A stretch of 64,000 nucleotides of DNA. Origin: Botrytis cinerea B05.10 (taxonomy: Eukaryota; Ascomycota; Leotiomycetes; Helotiales; Sclerotiniaceae). The position numbers were made by a program, and so were the translations under genes. The notes under the pieces were generated by a model, which searched no databases, was not told where the DNA came from, and saw only the letters and a program-made list of their open reading frames with translations. Location of the stretch: assembly GCF_000143535.2 (NCBI RefSeq), contig NC_037310.1, positions 3,658,001 through 3,722,000 of the forward strand, in the 5' to 3' direction. Positions 1-12,951 of this stretch are shown here, in pieces (within the stretch, counting starts at the first letter, position 1; the number at the start of each line of letters is the position of its first letter).

Positions 1-1823
1 TGCTGAATATAGGTGATTGTGGTAACAGATAGACCTGGCGGACAACCTCATCTTTCAGCTTCATATTCTGAGGAAGAACATTTAGTGAGATTTTAAACCC
101 AACTTCGTTTGATTTGATTTAAATGTAACTCTATTTGTTCCCTTGCACTTGATGGGGGAAATGAAGAATTCGTAACAAATTCATCTCTAGTCATGACGAC
201 TCAGACGGTACAGACTACATAACTACATAACTACAATATCTCATCACAGACTACAAGATCAGTTCATGAAGTAACCTCCGGTCATACTAAGGCACAAAAA
301 GGCGAGGCTGGTTATGCAGCGTCGGACACTACTCAAACATAACCGGATGTGATTTTTATATGTAAACATACCATGTTGTCATCAAAAGTGATATTCCAGC
401 AACGCAATCAAGACATTGAATGTTAGCTTGATTTTTAAAATCTTCATTTGATAGATACGCCGACTCCGTCGAAGTTCTTAACACCGAATATATAGTTTCA
501 TTTAATTCATTTGAGTATTATCGTCTCTCTGTTTATGCATCATTTTCGTCGAAGTCAGAGAACAAACATAAGAGGGACCCAAAACTGGAAAGTGTCTGGA
601 TAGAAGCAGAACCTTCCATCAGCTAACCACTGACACATCTTCATCTGGGCTCTTTCTTGGGAATATGCTGAAGGCTCGCATGCAAAGCTGTGGCTCAGTC
701 GCACAACTGACAAGGGTATCAGAAATGATAGCATGGCTCTTTAACTCCATAAGCAGAATCCAGCCTATTTGAGATCCAGTTAACACGAAATGTTCAATGG
801 GGAGGTTTGAAAAAAGAAAAGAGAAAGCTATCCCCTCGATCATCACACAAGAAGCCAGAGAACTACTAGGCTCGGCAATTCTTGGCATGGTCAGCTGGTC
901 TCGTGAAGACTATCTTGATAGGAGCTGAATGTAGCAGAGCAAGAACTCGACGCGTTGCCAAATATCCAGTGTAGTACTCAACTATCAAGTGACTGACAAC
1001 TTCTGCATTAAGGCTGGGCAGAAAAGGCGTGCTACACACCCCAAGCATCAGCATCCCGCACACCACTCATTCAATTCTTGAACATAGCCGCTTTACCCCT
1101 CCAACCCTTACCATTTGCCCATATTTGGTTCAACTCGAGCTGCAAGAGTGAGATAGTTACATAATATCATGACATGCAACCCAAGCAATGCCATGCGTCT
1201 TGGCATTACCCTGCATATTGCTGGGTGTAATACAGGCTGAAAAACGTGCCGAATTATCCGTCTTATGTACGACTGTTTGGTTCGCAGGAAGATACTACCC
1301 GCGAACTTCCGTTACGAAACCGATGGAGGGGTTGATGTGAATCCGTGATTCTCAAGAGGAAGGTGGGGAGGTACTGGTGAGAGGGAAATGTAATTGGCGC
1401 TAATGTGGTCTGAGCGGGGTAGAGAAGATTGCCAAGCTAATGTCAACGATAGAAGACTTGTAGAAAATCTTTAAGGATTGTAATGTATTCCTCGCACCAT
1501 ATACGGTGTGCAAGAGGTCATGACTGAGATTTTAATAAAGGACCAGTTTGATGCTATAAAGCACTTGCAATGTGTTGAAAAAGGAAGAATTTGTCGCCAA
1601 GATATCAATCATCCTATCATGATGACAACTAATGGCAGAAGTAGATTGAACTTGGTAACATGAGGTGTAACATTGGATAATCAAGACGCGTAGAATCACA
1701 TAGGAGTCAAGATTCAATGATCATCAATGCACGAAGACATAGGAAAGACTTTTCAATCATGCAGGCAATGTTGTGATGCACCAAAACGAATATTTGTAAC
1801 GCTTGAAAAGATATTCTCATTCT
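1..1823. other. gene-poor stretch, no gene supported
   Basis: Only short ORFs without recognisable motifs occur here (the longest is about 89 codons, minus strand, near 619-888). None joins into a plausible spliced model and stop codons are frequent in all frames. I see no RNA gene or repeat. The right end probably holds the 3' UTR of the minus-strand lectin gene that follows. Confidence 0.6.
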
Positions 1824-2298
1824 TTAGACTGCACTAGCTAAAGCATATAACATTTAAACTAACCACATATTAGCAAACGTCTTCGTAAACTCCAATGACT
1901 AGAGGGCACATACCATAAACAAATCGTCCGTTGTGGTTCTCAATGCGCTCAGCAAGGTTGACATCACGGCTGAACTCTTCACCGTCTCTGCTGCGGAGGA
2001 AAGTGCGGAGAACTGGGACTTGTCCACCTCCCTCAATGGAGAATGTGACATTCTCAGCGCTGTGGGAGAAGTCTATATGAAGTATTAGACAATGACGATT
2101 GGAAAACAAAGATGTTTTTTTCTTTCAAAGATTATACGTACTAACGCCGTCCCAGTGGATCATGCCATCTTCGTTTCCAATGTGTTCGTTGAGATCGATC
2201 TCAGCATCTTCCCAGTCACCGTTCTCGTTTCTGAGACGGGCTCTGAGGATGTGGTTGTCATCGATGCGGATATCTTCGGCGGAGAGATGGAAAGACAT
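1824..2298 (-). CDS. cyanovirin-N homolog (CVNH) lectin
   Basis: A small soluble protein of the CVNH family, sugar-binding lectins found in filamentous fungi and ferns. The model has three exons: 2298-2142, 2072-1914 and 1828-1824, giving 106 residues, the usual size for single-domain fungal CVNH proteins. The protein starts [10 protein letters not shown] and shows the two tandem sequence repeats of the fold. The first half carries [20 protein letters not shown] and IGNEDG, and the second carries [24 protein letters not shown] and [14 protein letters not shown]. The first intron uses donor GTACGT and is placed by the conserved NFSHSAEN junction. The second intron leaves a last exon of only 5 nt (ending VYV, stop). 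Reading through instead adds about 12 unrelated residues ([13 protein letters not shown]). No signal peptide is visible, so the protein is probably cytosolic. Family assignment is firm; sugar specificity cannot be read from the sequence. Confidence 0.9.
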
Positions 2299-5200
2299 TT
2301 TGAGTTATATAGAAGAGGGTTGTTTTTGTTTTGAGAAGAGTGTTTGAAAAGTTATTGAGAGTTGAGAGATTGGGAATGAGAAGTGAAGGGGAGGAGAGGA
2401 GTAGATATATGTGTCTTTTGTAGTCTGATCTTCGACTTTGGTAACGCCTCAGGGTCTACCCCTCCGTGCATGTTTGCAGCAATGCAGAGCCATCATCAGC
2501 CACTCATCGACGCATTTATGGAACCCCCCGCTGACAATGCTAGTTGAATTTCACACATAAGGTGGCATCTCAATGGCTTGGCACCTCCTTGGCTCACACG
2601 TTTTCCACAAACATTGGATCAGAAGCTTCACCGTATGTGGCACGACCCGCTATGGCCCACTTGATGTGGGGTAGGGTTTCGAAATGTCACCACTGCGGCG
2701 GATTTGGTGGCTATGAGTGATATGCATTACAGGATTCTAAGTCAAATGATGGAATACGATGGACAGACCCACACTAGCTTGTAGCTACCCTGGTCACAAA
2801 GTGGTTGTACCTGGATAGCCAACCAGTTTTGAAGAAGATTAAGAAGGACTTATTAGTGAGACCATGGAAGCTCTGAGAAACTATTAGCGTAGACGACTGA
2901 CTACACGAAGGTATATCCTCAAGACTCAAGTAGTGTTACATCACTCAGGGGTAATTTCAACGCATGTGTATATGCACCTATAGCAGAAAGACCTCAAAGA
3001 GGGCTTATCCTATTGATCCTTAAGAACATCTTACATTGCTCAAGGAAGTGGCACAGTCAAGCCACGTAATTCCTTAATGGATGGTTTAGTGTAACATGCC
3101 TCACACTCCGTAAAGAATGCTCACTTGAGCTGTCAATCTAGATCAGTAGCAATCTCAAACCATCTCAGCGATGATTGCTCCAGAGTACACAATAACAGCC
3201 CGCAGTTTAAAGTTCACAACAACAGCGCATCAACGCTGAGCTACCTACTGATATGATTCAACAGATCCTACACCTCACATAGATATCTGCCAATCGCTGG
3301 TAGAATACCACGACTGTGTTCATTACCCCACTTCACCCCACCAGTGTAAATTAATCATGTCGGAGAGGGGCACACGAGGTATACGATGGATGTATGGAGA
3401 TGTGCTTTGGCAACGCTGAATGATTTGGTGAAGTCTGTGAGGTCGGTGAGAAAAAGGGGTTGAATCTGGAGCCATCGATTCATTTCGATGCATTGTAGAA
3501 CTGCTTGATCATCGAATCAAGCAAGTAGGAAGTAGTATCGCAATCAAACGCAGCATGACCTTTGAGTATCTAGTGACCAAATAAGTGGTTGATAAAATGT
3601 ACAAAAACTGTGTGCACAGAACGGCAGATGCTAAGTTCAGATCCTTGGTGTTTTCTTCGAGTAGGGCTGCGAAAGAAAGTTTGACTAGCTCAGTTTGCTG
3701 ACTAAGCGAGTTACATGTTCATTTCCCTCAAACGTCACTTATTGTGTCGCTCACAGCGCATTGATGAGACCGGCAGTTAATCAGGAATCCAGTGTATCAC
3801 ATTAGATGTGCAGCACATTGCGAGAAGATCTTTTTCATCTATATGTGAAAGTGGAAACGACGGTGTTCATAATAGACCTTGAAAATATTCACGAATACCT
3901 TTTTAATCCCATTATTCGCGACGGCGGACGAGAGCGGTAATGGAGTTTCCAAAGGCCTCTGCTTGAACATAGATTAGACAGGTTGATCTGCTATTGAAGC
4001 TATCATAATCAGGCGATACATCCCCTCAAATATGTCACTGGTGTATCCAACGCTGCAGTCCACAACGAGAGTTGTGAATAAGGAAGCTCTCTCGAATGTT
4101 AAGTTCCCTTTGGTCACCGGTTCTGCTTAGAACCATAAGAATATCAAAATGATTGAAATATGTCACAGATTCAAGCTTGAGATGTCGAATTCGAACTTCA
4201 TTCCAAGCTGTTGGGTACACTGAGTAGCGCATGTTACGCCAAATCTCGACATCAGCGAGAGAATTCACCATGCAACGGGTTCTTTGCACTTGCGCTGTGT
4301 TGGGAGATTCGCAAATTTTTGCCTGTCAACCATCTGCCATTTTCTCTAAGAAGGTGTGATGATTGTATGGAAAAACGCAGTAGTGGCAACGAAGCTACAT
4401 ACCACGATTCCCTTGTTGGATGGTGAGGTTGCGTATGTTTCCATAGGATCTAGGGATACAATTAGAAAGACAAGTTGGGAGATCAAGATAGAATTGCTGG
4501 CCCAAAGTTTAGGTCAACGGCAGCTGTCAAAAGGGCCAAGTGAGCCGGCTAAAAAGATCAATGAACATACCGTCGAGTCGAAAAGCTCATTCTGCTTTAA
4601 CTGGATAAATGCCAATGCATCGCTGGTAGGATAGAGGTAGTGATCATGAATCTTCAAGTCTTCACTAAGAATCATTTGGTCCAACAATGAGAAGATGAAA
4701 GTCGCGCCAATACATGTTCAACAAGTTTGTGATTATCACAATCAAGATACCACAAAGTGTCATGCAATACTATATTAGCATGATAGCAATCTTGGTCTTC
4801 AATATTCAGAGTTGCATCACTCACTATGCGATATGGACTAGACCTGATGAAACCTCCGCTTCTTAATGTGTGGGATTGGGCCATGCAATGTCAAATACCA
4901 TCCGACGTAATAAAATATCAGTCAAAGATGTCCTATACTCTTCTCAATGTTATTAAAGTGATTGAAAGGCATCTTGTCCGGCCATTGAATTGGGATCGTG
5001 CGAATTCAAACCGACTTGTTATGAACTATATTCACGCCCTTCTTGCAAGTAAGCCAAGCAACTCAGGTTTACTCTTCTTTAGGATAACTAAACATATACG
5101 AAGCAAACTGATACCAAAATCCAGGTTATATGCACGTGACGAGACGACGTACTAAGGCCTTGAGTTCCTTCCTCATTTTGATATTTGGATGGGACGCTTC

Positions 5201-5905
5201 GCTGCAAGGGACTTCCCACATTTGATTCGCTCCACCCAATTTCGTTCTCCAACTTCCTCAACTTCTGTAATCATTCACCTAAAGCACGTCGGCGAAATTT
5301 ATTTCACAATCCATGCCCTCTCTGTTGATCTCTTTCTCTGGTTTCTTCTGCCAACACTGCAAACTACGATTCTATCGATTTTCTCTTCGGTTGCCTTCAA
5401 ATTCCATCCTGATACCTTTTCTTTGAGAGGGTGGCCCTCAATTCCTCCAAATTCACCTCACTGTTCGAAGCGAAAGTCTCCTCGATGCCGCCTTAATTAA
5501 ATTCCTTCAAGAGCTTCCTTGGTTCCTTCAACAATCAGATCACAAATTTTATATCTACAAACTTTTTGATTCAGCATACTGACCTTTTGTTGAAAGTGAA
5601 CCTCTTGAGTACCTGTAGAATCTGCCGCGGCTTCTTTGTTGGCAATAGTCTTTCGCACCTGCCAATTTGGCATTATTAGGACGCTGATACCAGACATCCA
5701 TCGACAAAGGTTCGTGTTTCTTCAATTTTTCATATTACTACTCTGTCACTCCGCGATTGCCCATCACTTCTCAAATCATATGCGAACAAATGGTGTGGTT
5801 TATCAACAGAATGGGCGCGATATTCCGAATAACCTTTTGTTTACGTTTTACTCGCAGTTGTGAAGGTACTCGAGTTCGAACAAAAGTACCTGCCAGTCAA
5901 AATCA
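2299..5905. other. 3.6 kb region without a supported gene; possible decayed gene at about 4.0-4.9 kb
   Basis: Most of this stretch is short ORFs with no motif. On the minus strand between 4884 and 4035 several open pieces look protein-like: one segment ends at a GTATGT donor near 4571, and an 84-codon piece occupies 4289-4035. They cannot be joined into one frame without stops, and I do not recognise the family. The plus-strand ORFs at 4826-5155 and 5189-5500 show no domain and probably include 5' leader of the next gene. Confidence 0.4.
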
Positions 5906-5923
5906 ATGCTAATCGTTTCCAAG

Positions 5924-8900
5924 ATGCCTCCAGGTCGCGGGCTGAAAGAGACCTCGCAAGGCTCAGCACTTGAGAAGAGCGTTGAAAAGTTGTGTCAGGA
6001 ACTCGACAGAACTGTCAATGCAAAGGACAGGGAAGGGTGAGACAGGTTTGCAGTGTCCATACATCTATAGCATGCTAACAACTAACAGAATCGCCGAAGA
6101 CACTCTAATATCAATCGGTGATGCTCTACGCACGGCGAAGGCAACGGAAACAATAACTGAGCCAGCCGTAACAAGTCTTCTTTCAATATTGGAGAATGAT
6201 CGCGGCGAGTTGTGTTGTACTTTTGATATAAAAGTGTTTTCTGCCATTCTTGAATTTGCACTTAGGAGCGAAGAGTGTCGAGGAAGTGAGCGTATTCTCG
6301 TCTTGCTTGCCGTAAGTACTCGCACCACAAAGACTACAATGTTCTGGGCATTGACGGAGTTTTACAGAAGGAACTTCATACGCAATTAGCACCTCAGGAA
6401 ACTGAGAGCTCCCATGGTATTTTGGTCGAGATCGCAAAACAAGTGAACGTTGCTCGCCTTATTGAATACTTTATCGATCATTCGAAGCCAGATGGAATGA
6501 GAAGATGGGTAAGCTGCCATATTTTGAAATATTATGAGAATATACTAACACATAGATAAGGTTGGTATCATCATGCAACAGCTTTTGAGAGGCCCAGAGG
6601 CAGTTTCTGAGCAGTTTCAGCATACACCCGAGGACGTCAGGTGAGAAATCCTCCACAGTAAAACGAACAATTAGCTGATAGATTGCTGGAAAGACGCAGC
6701 ATTGGTCCCATGATTATCAGTGAAGATAATGAAATCCTTAGGTTGATTTGTGGACGGGTTTTTGCGTTACTACTAAACTCTGATATTCTGCCGGAAGAAC
6801 TCTGCCCTGCAAGGACTAACCAAAGGGAATACGAGGATTTTCCAGTTGATTTGCAGAACACAAATGAGTGGAAATCGCTATTCCAGCAGTGGGTAGACCG
6901 GAAATGGCCCGATAATGAAAGCCAAACGTAAGTGCATTCAAGATTGACAATTTTCTGGCAGCTGATGACTCTGCAGACCACCGCATATGCTTTATTATAG
7001 TCTTAGTGTTGTGGCTATACCCCCATTTCGATTGGGAACATTGGGTGAGAGCATAGAACTGGTTTTAGAAGACGGCTATATTCTCCTGCTGAAAAGTTCG
7101 ACGGAACAAGAATTGGATCAGATACTACAAGTGCCATGTAGTTCTATCTCCCGAGTTTCTCTCATTGACAACTCTATCATAATCAACGAGAGAGAAGTTT
7201 ACGACATTGTTTTTGACATCAAGAATGGCCAAGAGCGTTCCTCTTATCTAAATTCCCGACCTATCACTCTTCAGCAACTACGTTTGACCACAGATTCGAA
7301 CAGGAACGAACTGATGATTGATCTTCGCGATGAATGTCTGGAAGCAGAATTCCAACCGGAGAGGGTTCAAGTGTCTCAAGCTGAAGATGATATACTAGTT
7401 CAAGGAAAGGGAAGTTCGCCAGATGCCGAGAGTTACGAGCAACCTTCTGAAGACGAGGGTCAACCAATAAGAAGTGATCCAATAACGTTCGAATCCGAGG
7501 ACGAAGCGCTAGACACCTTGCTCGCCCTCGAACGTCAAATTCAAGCCAAAAATTCTCGACATCAATCATATGATAACATATCTTTGAATGAGACCGATGA
7601 ATTGGAACAGCCCCAACAAAAGTTGAGCAAAAATTATGCAGCCAATAAAGTCAATTTACCTGAGCGTGGTGATGTTGCAAGCTTCAGTGATTCACCTACG
7701 ATGCCTGCCCGTCAAAAGCATATCCCATCTTTCGACGAGGCTTCAGAATTAAATGACAAAATTCTTGAAATAAGTGGTCGGACACTTCTTTCGAGGCAGG
7801 AAGGCAAATCTTGCTCTCAAGCCTCTCAAAATCTACCTATCACGGAAACTCCATCCCAAAAGATTGCAATCAATGTCGCCCTTACTGTCAAGACTAAAGA
7901 CAAAGCGTCTGTCAGTCTAAGAAACGGAAGAGAGGCACTCATACCAGAAGCACCAACAAACCAAAGTGCTAATCTGAAAGCTAGCAAACTGCCAAAGAAG
8001 TATTCTGTTAAACCCAAGACACCAATCGTGGGCGTGAAAAGCGTTAAAGTGGATAACCCTCTACCAAATGTACCAGAGACGGCAATTGCGTCTTCCGAAA
8101 ATAATAAGAGATCCGATGAAGGATCTTCACAAGTCCAGACAAATATCTATGACTTACCAGGGATCAAGGAAGACGGTGGAAGAGAATTCAAGACGGGAAG
8201 TCAAGGCTACCAGGGGACAAGAAAAAAAGCTGGTAGTTCTAAACAAAAAGGCAAACAGAATACCAAAGGCAAGGGGAAGAACGTGAAGACCTTTCAAAAA
8301 CCCAAGCCTACCCTGACAGCAGTCGAAGAGCCTATATTCATCAAGAGGGGTAGCCAAAGGGCGGCTGCAAGTCAAGCCAAGCTTAGCATGAGCAAAATCA
8401 ATGACGACTTGGAGGACATTGAAGATGATTTCTCTGATGGTCGAGATAGTGGACCAGCGCAGCCCAATGTCTCGCGAAAGCGTAAGACGGCCGAGCAATC
8501 ATCCGAGCTAGTCGAGCCAGTTTTATCGGAGATCAAGCTCGCTTCATTGCCAGAGTCGGCTACAGATGAAAACAAGGAAGCATCGATTCTTCAGCAGCAA
8601 GACGCTCAGGTTTCAAGTCTACTTGATGTCAATCTCCCTCCTGGTGACCCATTCGCGCTTGATGACTTATACACTGCGAGTCCGCCTTCCCGAAAGACGG
8701 CCGCAGTAAATTTCGCCAGCCAATTGGATGATCTCTTAAGTGATGACACTAAGGGCGATAAACAGACAACTCAGATCAAAAGTTCGAACAAGGGTCACTT
8801 CAAGAAAAATCTGTCTCCAATCACACCACCGGAAAAGTCAAGAGATCTCGTGCATAGTACATCAGATAATGAACCGAGCGTCCTCAACAAGGGCTTACCA

Positions 8901-10873
8901 AAAGGCGTGGTCGAGAATGCTGAATATTGTAATAGTCACAAAAACCAAGAAGTAGATCCAGAGGAACTACAGTCAGAGGATAGAAACCCAAGCCAGCCAG
9001 CTCAACGTGTTGAAGAAGTGATACCCGTCATTCCATGTGAGACGGAAGCCAAGAAAAGTCAAATGATCAAAAAGACAGATGATCTTGAAGAAGTGTTAGG
9101 CACTAAGCCTCCCACCAGAGCAGACGAGAAGGAGGTTAAGAAGATGGACGAGCAGGCGCTCATCGCAAATATAATCGATCCAGTACTTTCAGTTCCCAGC
9201 CATCCTTCACACAGATTTTCGATTGACTCCAAGCAGGAAGTGATTCACGAACCAGTTGCTACAAAGGCATCAGCTTCTACTGACCATCAATCAAAAGGCC
9301 TGCTAACCCTACAACTGCCGGATGTAGCTTCGATCGAGGAAAAAAAGCGAAAGGTTGCAACAGAGATTACTATACCACCCAAACGCCGTAGACAAATTGC
9401 GACAAGTAACTCAGGAAGCCCCTCAATCTCACCATCTGGCCCTCGCGCGCAAGGAAATGCGTCTCCCGAAAGCTTAGCTAGCAAGAAGATAATGCTACTT
9501 GACGATCGAAGTATTCGCAAACCAAATTTCATACACTTTAATGCCAAAGGTGCACAAAATCAGGGTTCTTCTGGCACGTCCATACCTGTTCCAAAACGCG
9601 ACTCTGAGCTACACATCAAAACATCAAATAGTGCAAAATTCAAGTCACAGGACATGATAAAAAGTAAAAGAAGACACGATTATGGTCATGGCTCGAATGA
9701 AGAAAGTATATTTGTCTCTCAAAGTCCACCCAGAAAGCGTCAGAGTGTTAGTCCGCCGGATGAAGCTTCACTAAAAGATACGTCCGTCTTAGTAAATGAT
9801 ACAACTAGGCCTATAATTCCCACAGCTCTTAAATCAATCTCACAAGGATCCCGAGTGGATGCGTTCGGTAGTCCACAAGCACAACACAATGTACCTTCTA
9901 TCGGTCATGCTCTCCGAGTCGAGCAAAGAGATTTAGCACTAGAATTCGGCAAGGCAGGGTCACCAACTATGAACTCTCACCAGGATTTAGCTACAATCAA
10001 AGTTCTATCTCCTGAACTTGACGCCAAGGACACTGCAGAGATTTTTGGTCCGCGTGTTAAAGTAGTAAGTATCCCGAAAGTACGTCCTGCTCCGCCAGGA
10101 GAGTCTTCTGTTCGATACGTCCCGCACACAAAAACCCAGAACGGATCTTATAAAGACATTTCAACCATGGAAGATATTCAAGAGGTAAAAGTTCTGCCGG
10201 ATCCGTTTATTGATGCCGCCCATCACAAATCGAGTGGGTTTACAGAACGATTACGGACACGTGAGGCCGATGGAGGCTCGAATGTTCGTTTCAGCAATCC
10301 CGAAAAAACTCTAGTGGATGTTAAAGAGCAAATCTTTAGTAGAGAGTCATCTTCACCGAGTGAATTTTCGAGTAGTTCATCTTTCCGATCAGGCATTTCG
10401 AACACTTTAAGACAAGGATTATCTCCCCATAGTCGATGGTTGGAGGGTGTTAGACCACATTACAAGGGATATGCAGATGCTGTTCATAAAATTGCCGATG
10501 TAAGTCTGACTTATTGTACGATTCAATATTGATGACTGGAATAGCTGACACTGAAATTTAGGAGATGGTGATTAGATTGACTAATGAAGAGGATGCATCA
10601 GAGCTGGTCGTTCGTCAATACAAGGGGAACGCTGCGAGAATGCTCGAGGATTTGAGTAGCAAGCGAGATGTGGAGAAGCTTAGTATACGTCAACAAATCG
10701 AAAACAAGAAGACAGAATTGATTCGAATGTATGCTGAAGCTGGGAAAGTCGTGAAGCAAATCGAAAAGGATATAAAAATTTCTCCCGTGGGTGATGTTGA
10801 TGGAAAGTGGCAGGAGAGACAAGAGTTCATACAAAGAGAATTGAAGGGAGGGAAACGCACATTGGATTCATAA
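5924..10873 (+). CDS. large nuclear protein with Red1/SYCP2-like meiotic axis architecture
   Basis: The seven-exon model is 5924-6036, 6089-6311, 6368-6508, 6561-6640, 6682-6927, 6977-10499 and 10562-10873. All junctions are in phase and give 1545 residues. An in-frame ATG at 5906 could add six residues; I chose 5924 (MPPGRGLKET) because of its cleaner A-rich context. Order of regions: an all-helical N-terminal region (about residues 1-270, split over small exons); a beta-rich segment at about 285-390 (LGTLGESIELVLEDGY, then SISRVSLIDNSIIINER) that reads like a PH/Spt16M-type domain; about 1000 residues of charged, Ser/Pro/Lys-rich, probably disordered sequence with basic patches such as PPKRRRQ; and a C-terminal coiled coil at about 1450-1545 (Leu/Ile heptads and KKTELIRMYAEAGKVVKQIE). 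This order, and the length, match human SYCP2 and the scheme of yeast Red1. That is inference from architecture: I see no decisive motif. If correct, it would build the meiotic axis and bind a HORMA protein. Confidence 0.5.
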
Positions 10874-11632
10874 CTCAGTGGACCATTGCTTGATTGGCTT
10901 TCTCATTCTGTATTTGAGAACGATGGGGAGTGGTGCGTAGATTTCAAATTAGGCTTTCGGTAGCTTTTCATCTTGTTTGCCTAATGGGAGTGAGTGAGTA
11001 GTCTGTGAGCTGTGTGGGCCGAAAGGTTGAAGGATACCACATAATTATTTAGAAACCTGAGTACTAGCTTTGAATGATATATAAAATTGCTATGATAATA
11101 ATAAATAAGATTGAGACGTCGATAAATGGATATGATCTATCGGTAGTACTCTTCGTTTGCTAGGACATGCATACGTATTTGTACGAATATACATCCATCT
11201 ATCCAAGTACTGGGTAGTCAGTCATTCGGCCAACCAAAGAAAAACTGACCATGTCGGCACATCTTGAAAACAAACACTAACAAGGGATGACGATTGCCCA
11301 TACCCCCACAACCGCAGCAGCCCAGATTCCAGACCATTTTACTCAATCGATACTTGCAAAACTTACGACGACGATCTGATTTTTCTTAAGTCGCAAGGTT
11401 CGTTAGGAATCATCGACTTCATCCTTCACCTCTGTTTTTTTCTTTCATTGTTTGATCATTACTTGGCTAGCGATATACCTATCTATCCTCGAAGAATCCG
11501 ATTTCCCCGCGTTCCGAAGCCCAAAAAGTCTTTTCGTCTTACAATAAAGGGCAACCACACGGCCACCTGCATTTGAAGCAAAAAATAAGAAAAGAGAACT
11601 TTCATACTAGAAAAGAACAGAAAAGAAAAGCT
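10874..11632. other. intergenic, 3' UTR and 5' leader
   Basis: This lies between two plus-strand genes. It contains AT-rich 3' UTR sequence and, towards 11580-11632, an A/G-rich leader (repeated AAAAGAA) before the ATG of the protease gene. No ORF of note. Confidence 0.6.
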
Positions 11633-12951
11633 ATGCCACAAGGAAGTGGTTTCCACCCATTCGGTGGCAGATTATCCAAGCACATGGGCAATTCGGTATG
11701 TATCAAGCACATGCGGACTCTGCTTGACAATTGATGACTCCGGTGGAAGGGCAGTCGCAGCAATAAAGCAATGCGCAACTTGGGACTGACAAACACAATC
11801 ATTGTAGCTCTCTCCTGAAGCTGCATATCTGAGTTGTGAGTTTGCCTGTTCATGGTCGCTTTCGCGTCGCTGCGGGGTTGCTCCGGCATATTTGCTAATG
11901 CTCACTTTTTAGATTATGATGTACGATGTAGGTTTGCTCAATAATTCAGAAAAACACACCCACGAACTGGTAGACTAAACTATGATGGTAACAGTGACAA
12001 GAGAAGACGTTAATACGTTGAAGGATGATTGGCTTACGGATAATGTATACTTTGGCATTATTCCCTTCTCTCCAAATCATTACTGACGCACTCTTTGATA
12101 GACAATAGCCTTCTGGCAGGAGTACGTGAATTCTACTACACCTTTCGCAAACAAGTGCCTTTGAAAAAGCCACTGCTAAACATTCCCTTCAAACAGATAT
12201 CTCGAGAACGAATACCTCAAGCGATACCCCTCCTCCCACATCGTCCTACTCCGCCCCTCCATGGCATATATGCTACGAATGCAGGACAACCCCACTCAAC
12301 TCCGTTCCGCTCTCCCAGACTTTCGTCTCACCACCCATATCTTCCTCCCCATAAACGATAATCGTAATGTTTCCCAAGCAGAAGGTGGATCTCACTGGTC
12401 ACTCCTCCTCGTATCCGTTATCGACGGTGTAGCATTCCACTACGATTCTCTATCGCCCTCAAATTATGAAGAAGCGAACACGACAACTTATAAGCTAGGT
12501 CAGTTATTGGGTCGTCAGTTGAGGTTTTTGAATCTGCAGGATACTCCGCAACAGCAGAATGGAAGTGATTGTGGAATTTACGTGTGTATTATCATGCGCC
12601 ATTTGTTGTTGAAGAGATTGCTGTGCGCGAACGCGAGGGAAAAGGTTTCCATGAGTATGGGAGGCAAATTGGTGGATGCGAGTGGAGCGAGAAAAGAGAT
12701 GTTGAAGATTATTGAGGGGTACAGGAAGGAGGGGGAGAGAAGGCGATCGTAAGTTTTCACCATCTTCAAAAGTTCCACTACACAGATTTGGGCGACCGAA
12801 GTGAATTCCTCCTGACAGAATCACAGACAAGACGAAAGTCGCAGCTCGTCCCCTTTCCAGAAGGGCAATCGAAGCCCTCCACGAATCGATTCATGAGCTA
12901 CGCGTATATGAACACGACTACAGGAAATCATCAGGCGTTATGGAATTATGA
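11633..12951 (+). CDS. Ulp1/C48-family cysteine protease, SENP8/Nep1-like (deneddylase)
   Basis: This protease family removes the ubiquitin-like proteins NEDD8 or SUMO from targets. Seven exons: 11633-11695, 11808-11835, 11913-11927, 11995-12044, 12102-12121, 12197-12748 and 12819-12951, in phase, 286 residues. Four exons are only 28, 15, 50 and 20 nt; they restore the conserved run YYDVRLTREDV..LKDDWLTDN..IAFWQEYLE. Visible catalytic residues are His125 in GGSHWSLL, Asp142 in HYDSLS and Cys184 in QNGSDCGIYVC. Short length, the DWLTDN..I..W motif and a lone catalytic domain fit SENP8/DEN1 and fission yeast Nep1 better than the large SUMO proteases. A simple reading stops at 12752, but a GTAAGT donor at 12749 leads to a further 44-residue exon (ITDKTKVAARPL to SSGVMEL). 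I consider that the true C-terminus. NEDD8 specificity is inferred. Confidence 0.85.

Noticed and set aside
5189..5500. 103-codon plus-strand ORF before the axis-like gene
   Set aside because: Ser/Phe/Leu-rich from C/T-rich DNA, no domain, no splice path into the gene; more likely leader or promoter.
12652..12752. Protease stop at 12752 as gene end
   Set aside because: A GTAAGT donor overlaps this stop and a downstream acceptor opens an in-phase, protein-like exon to 12951.
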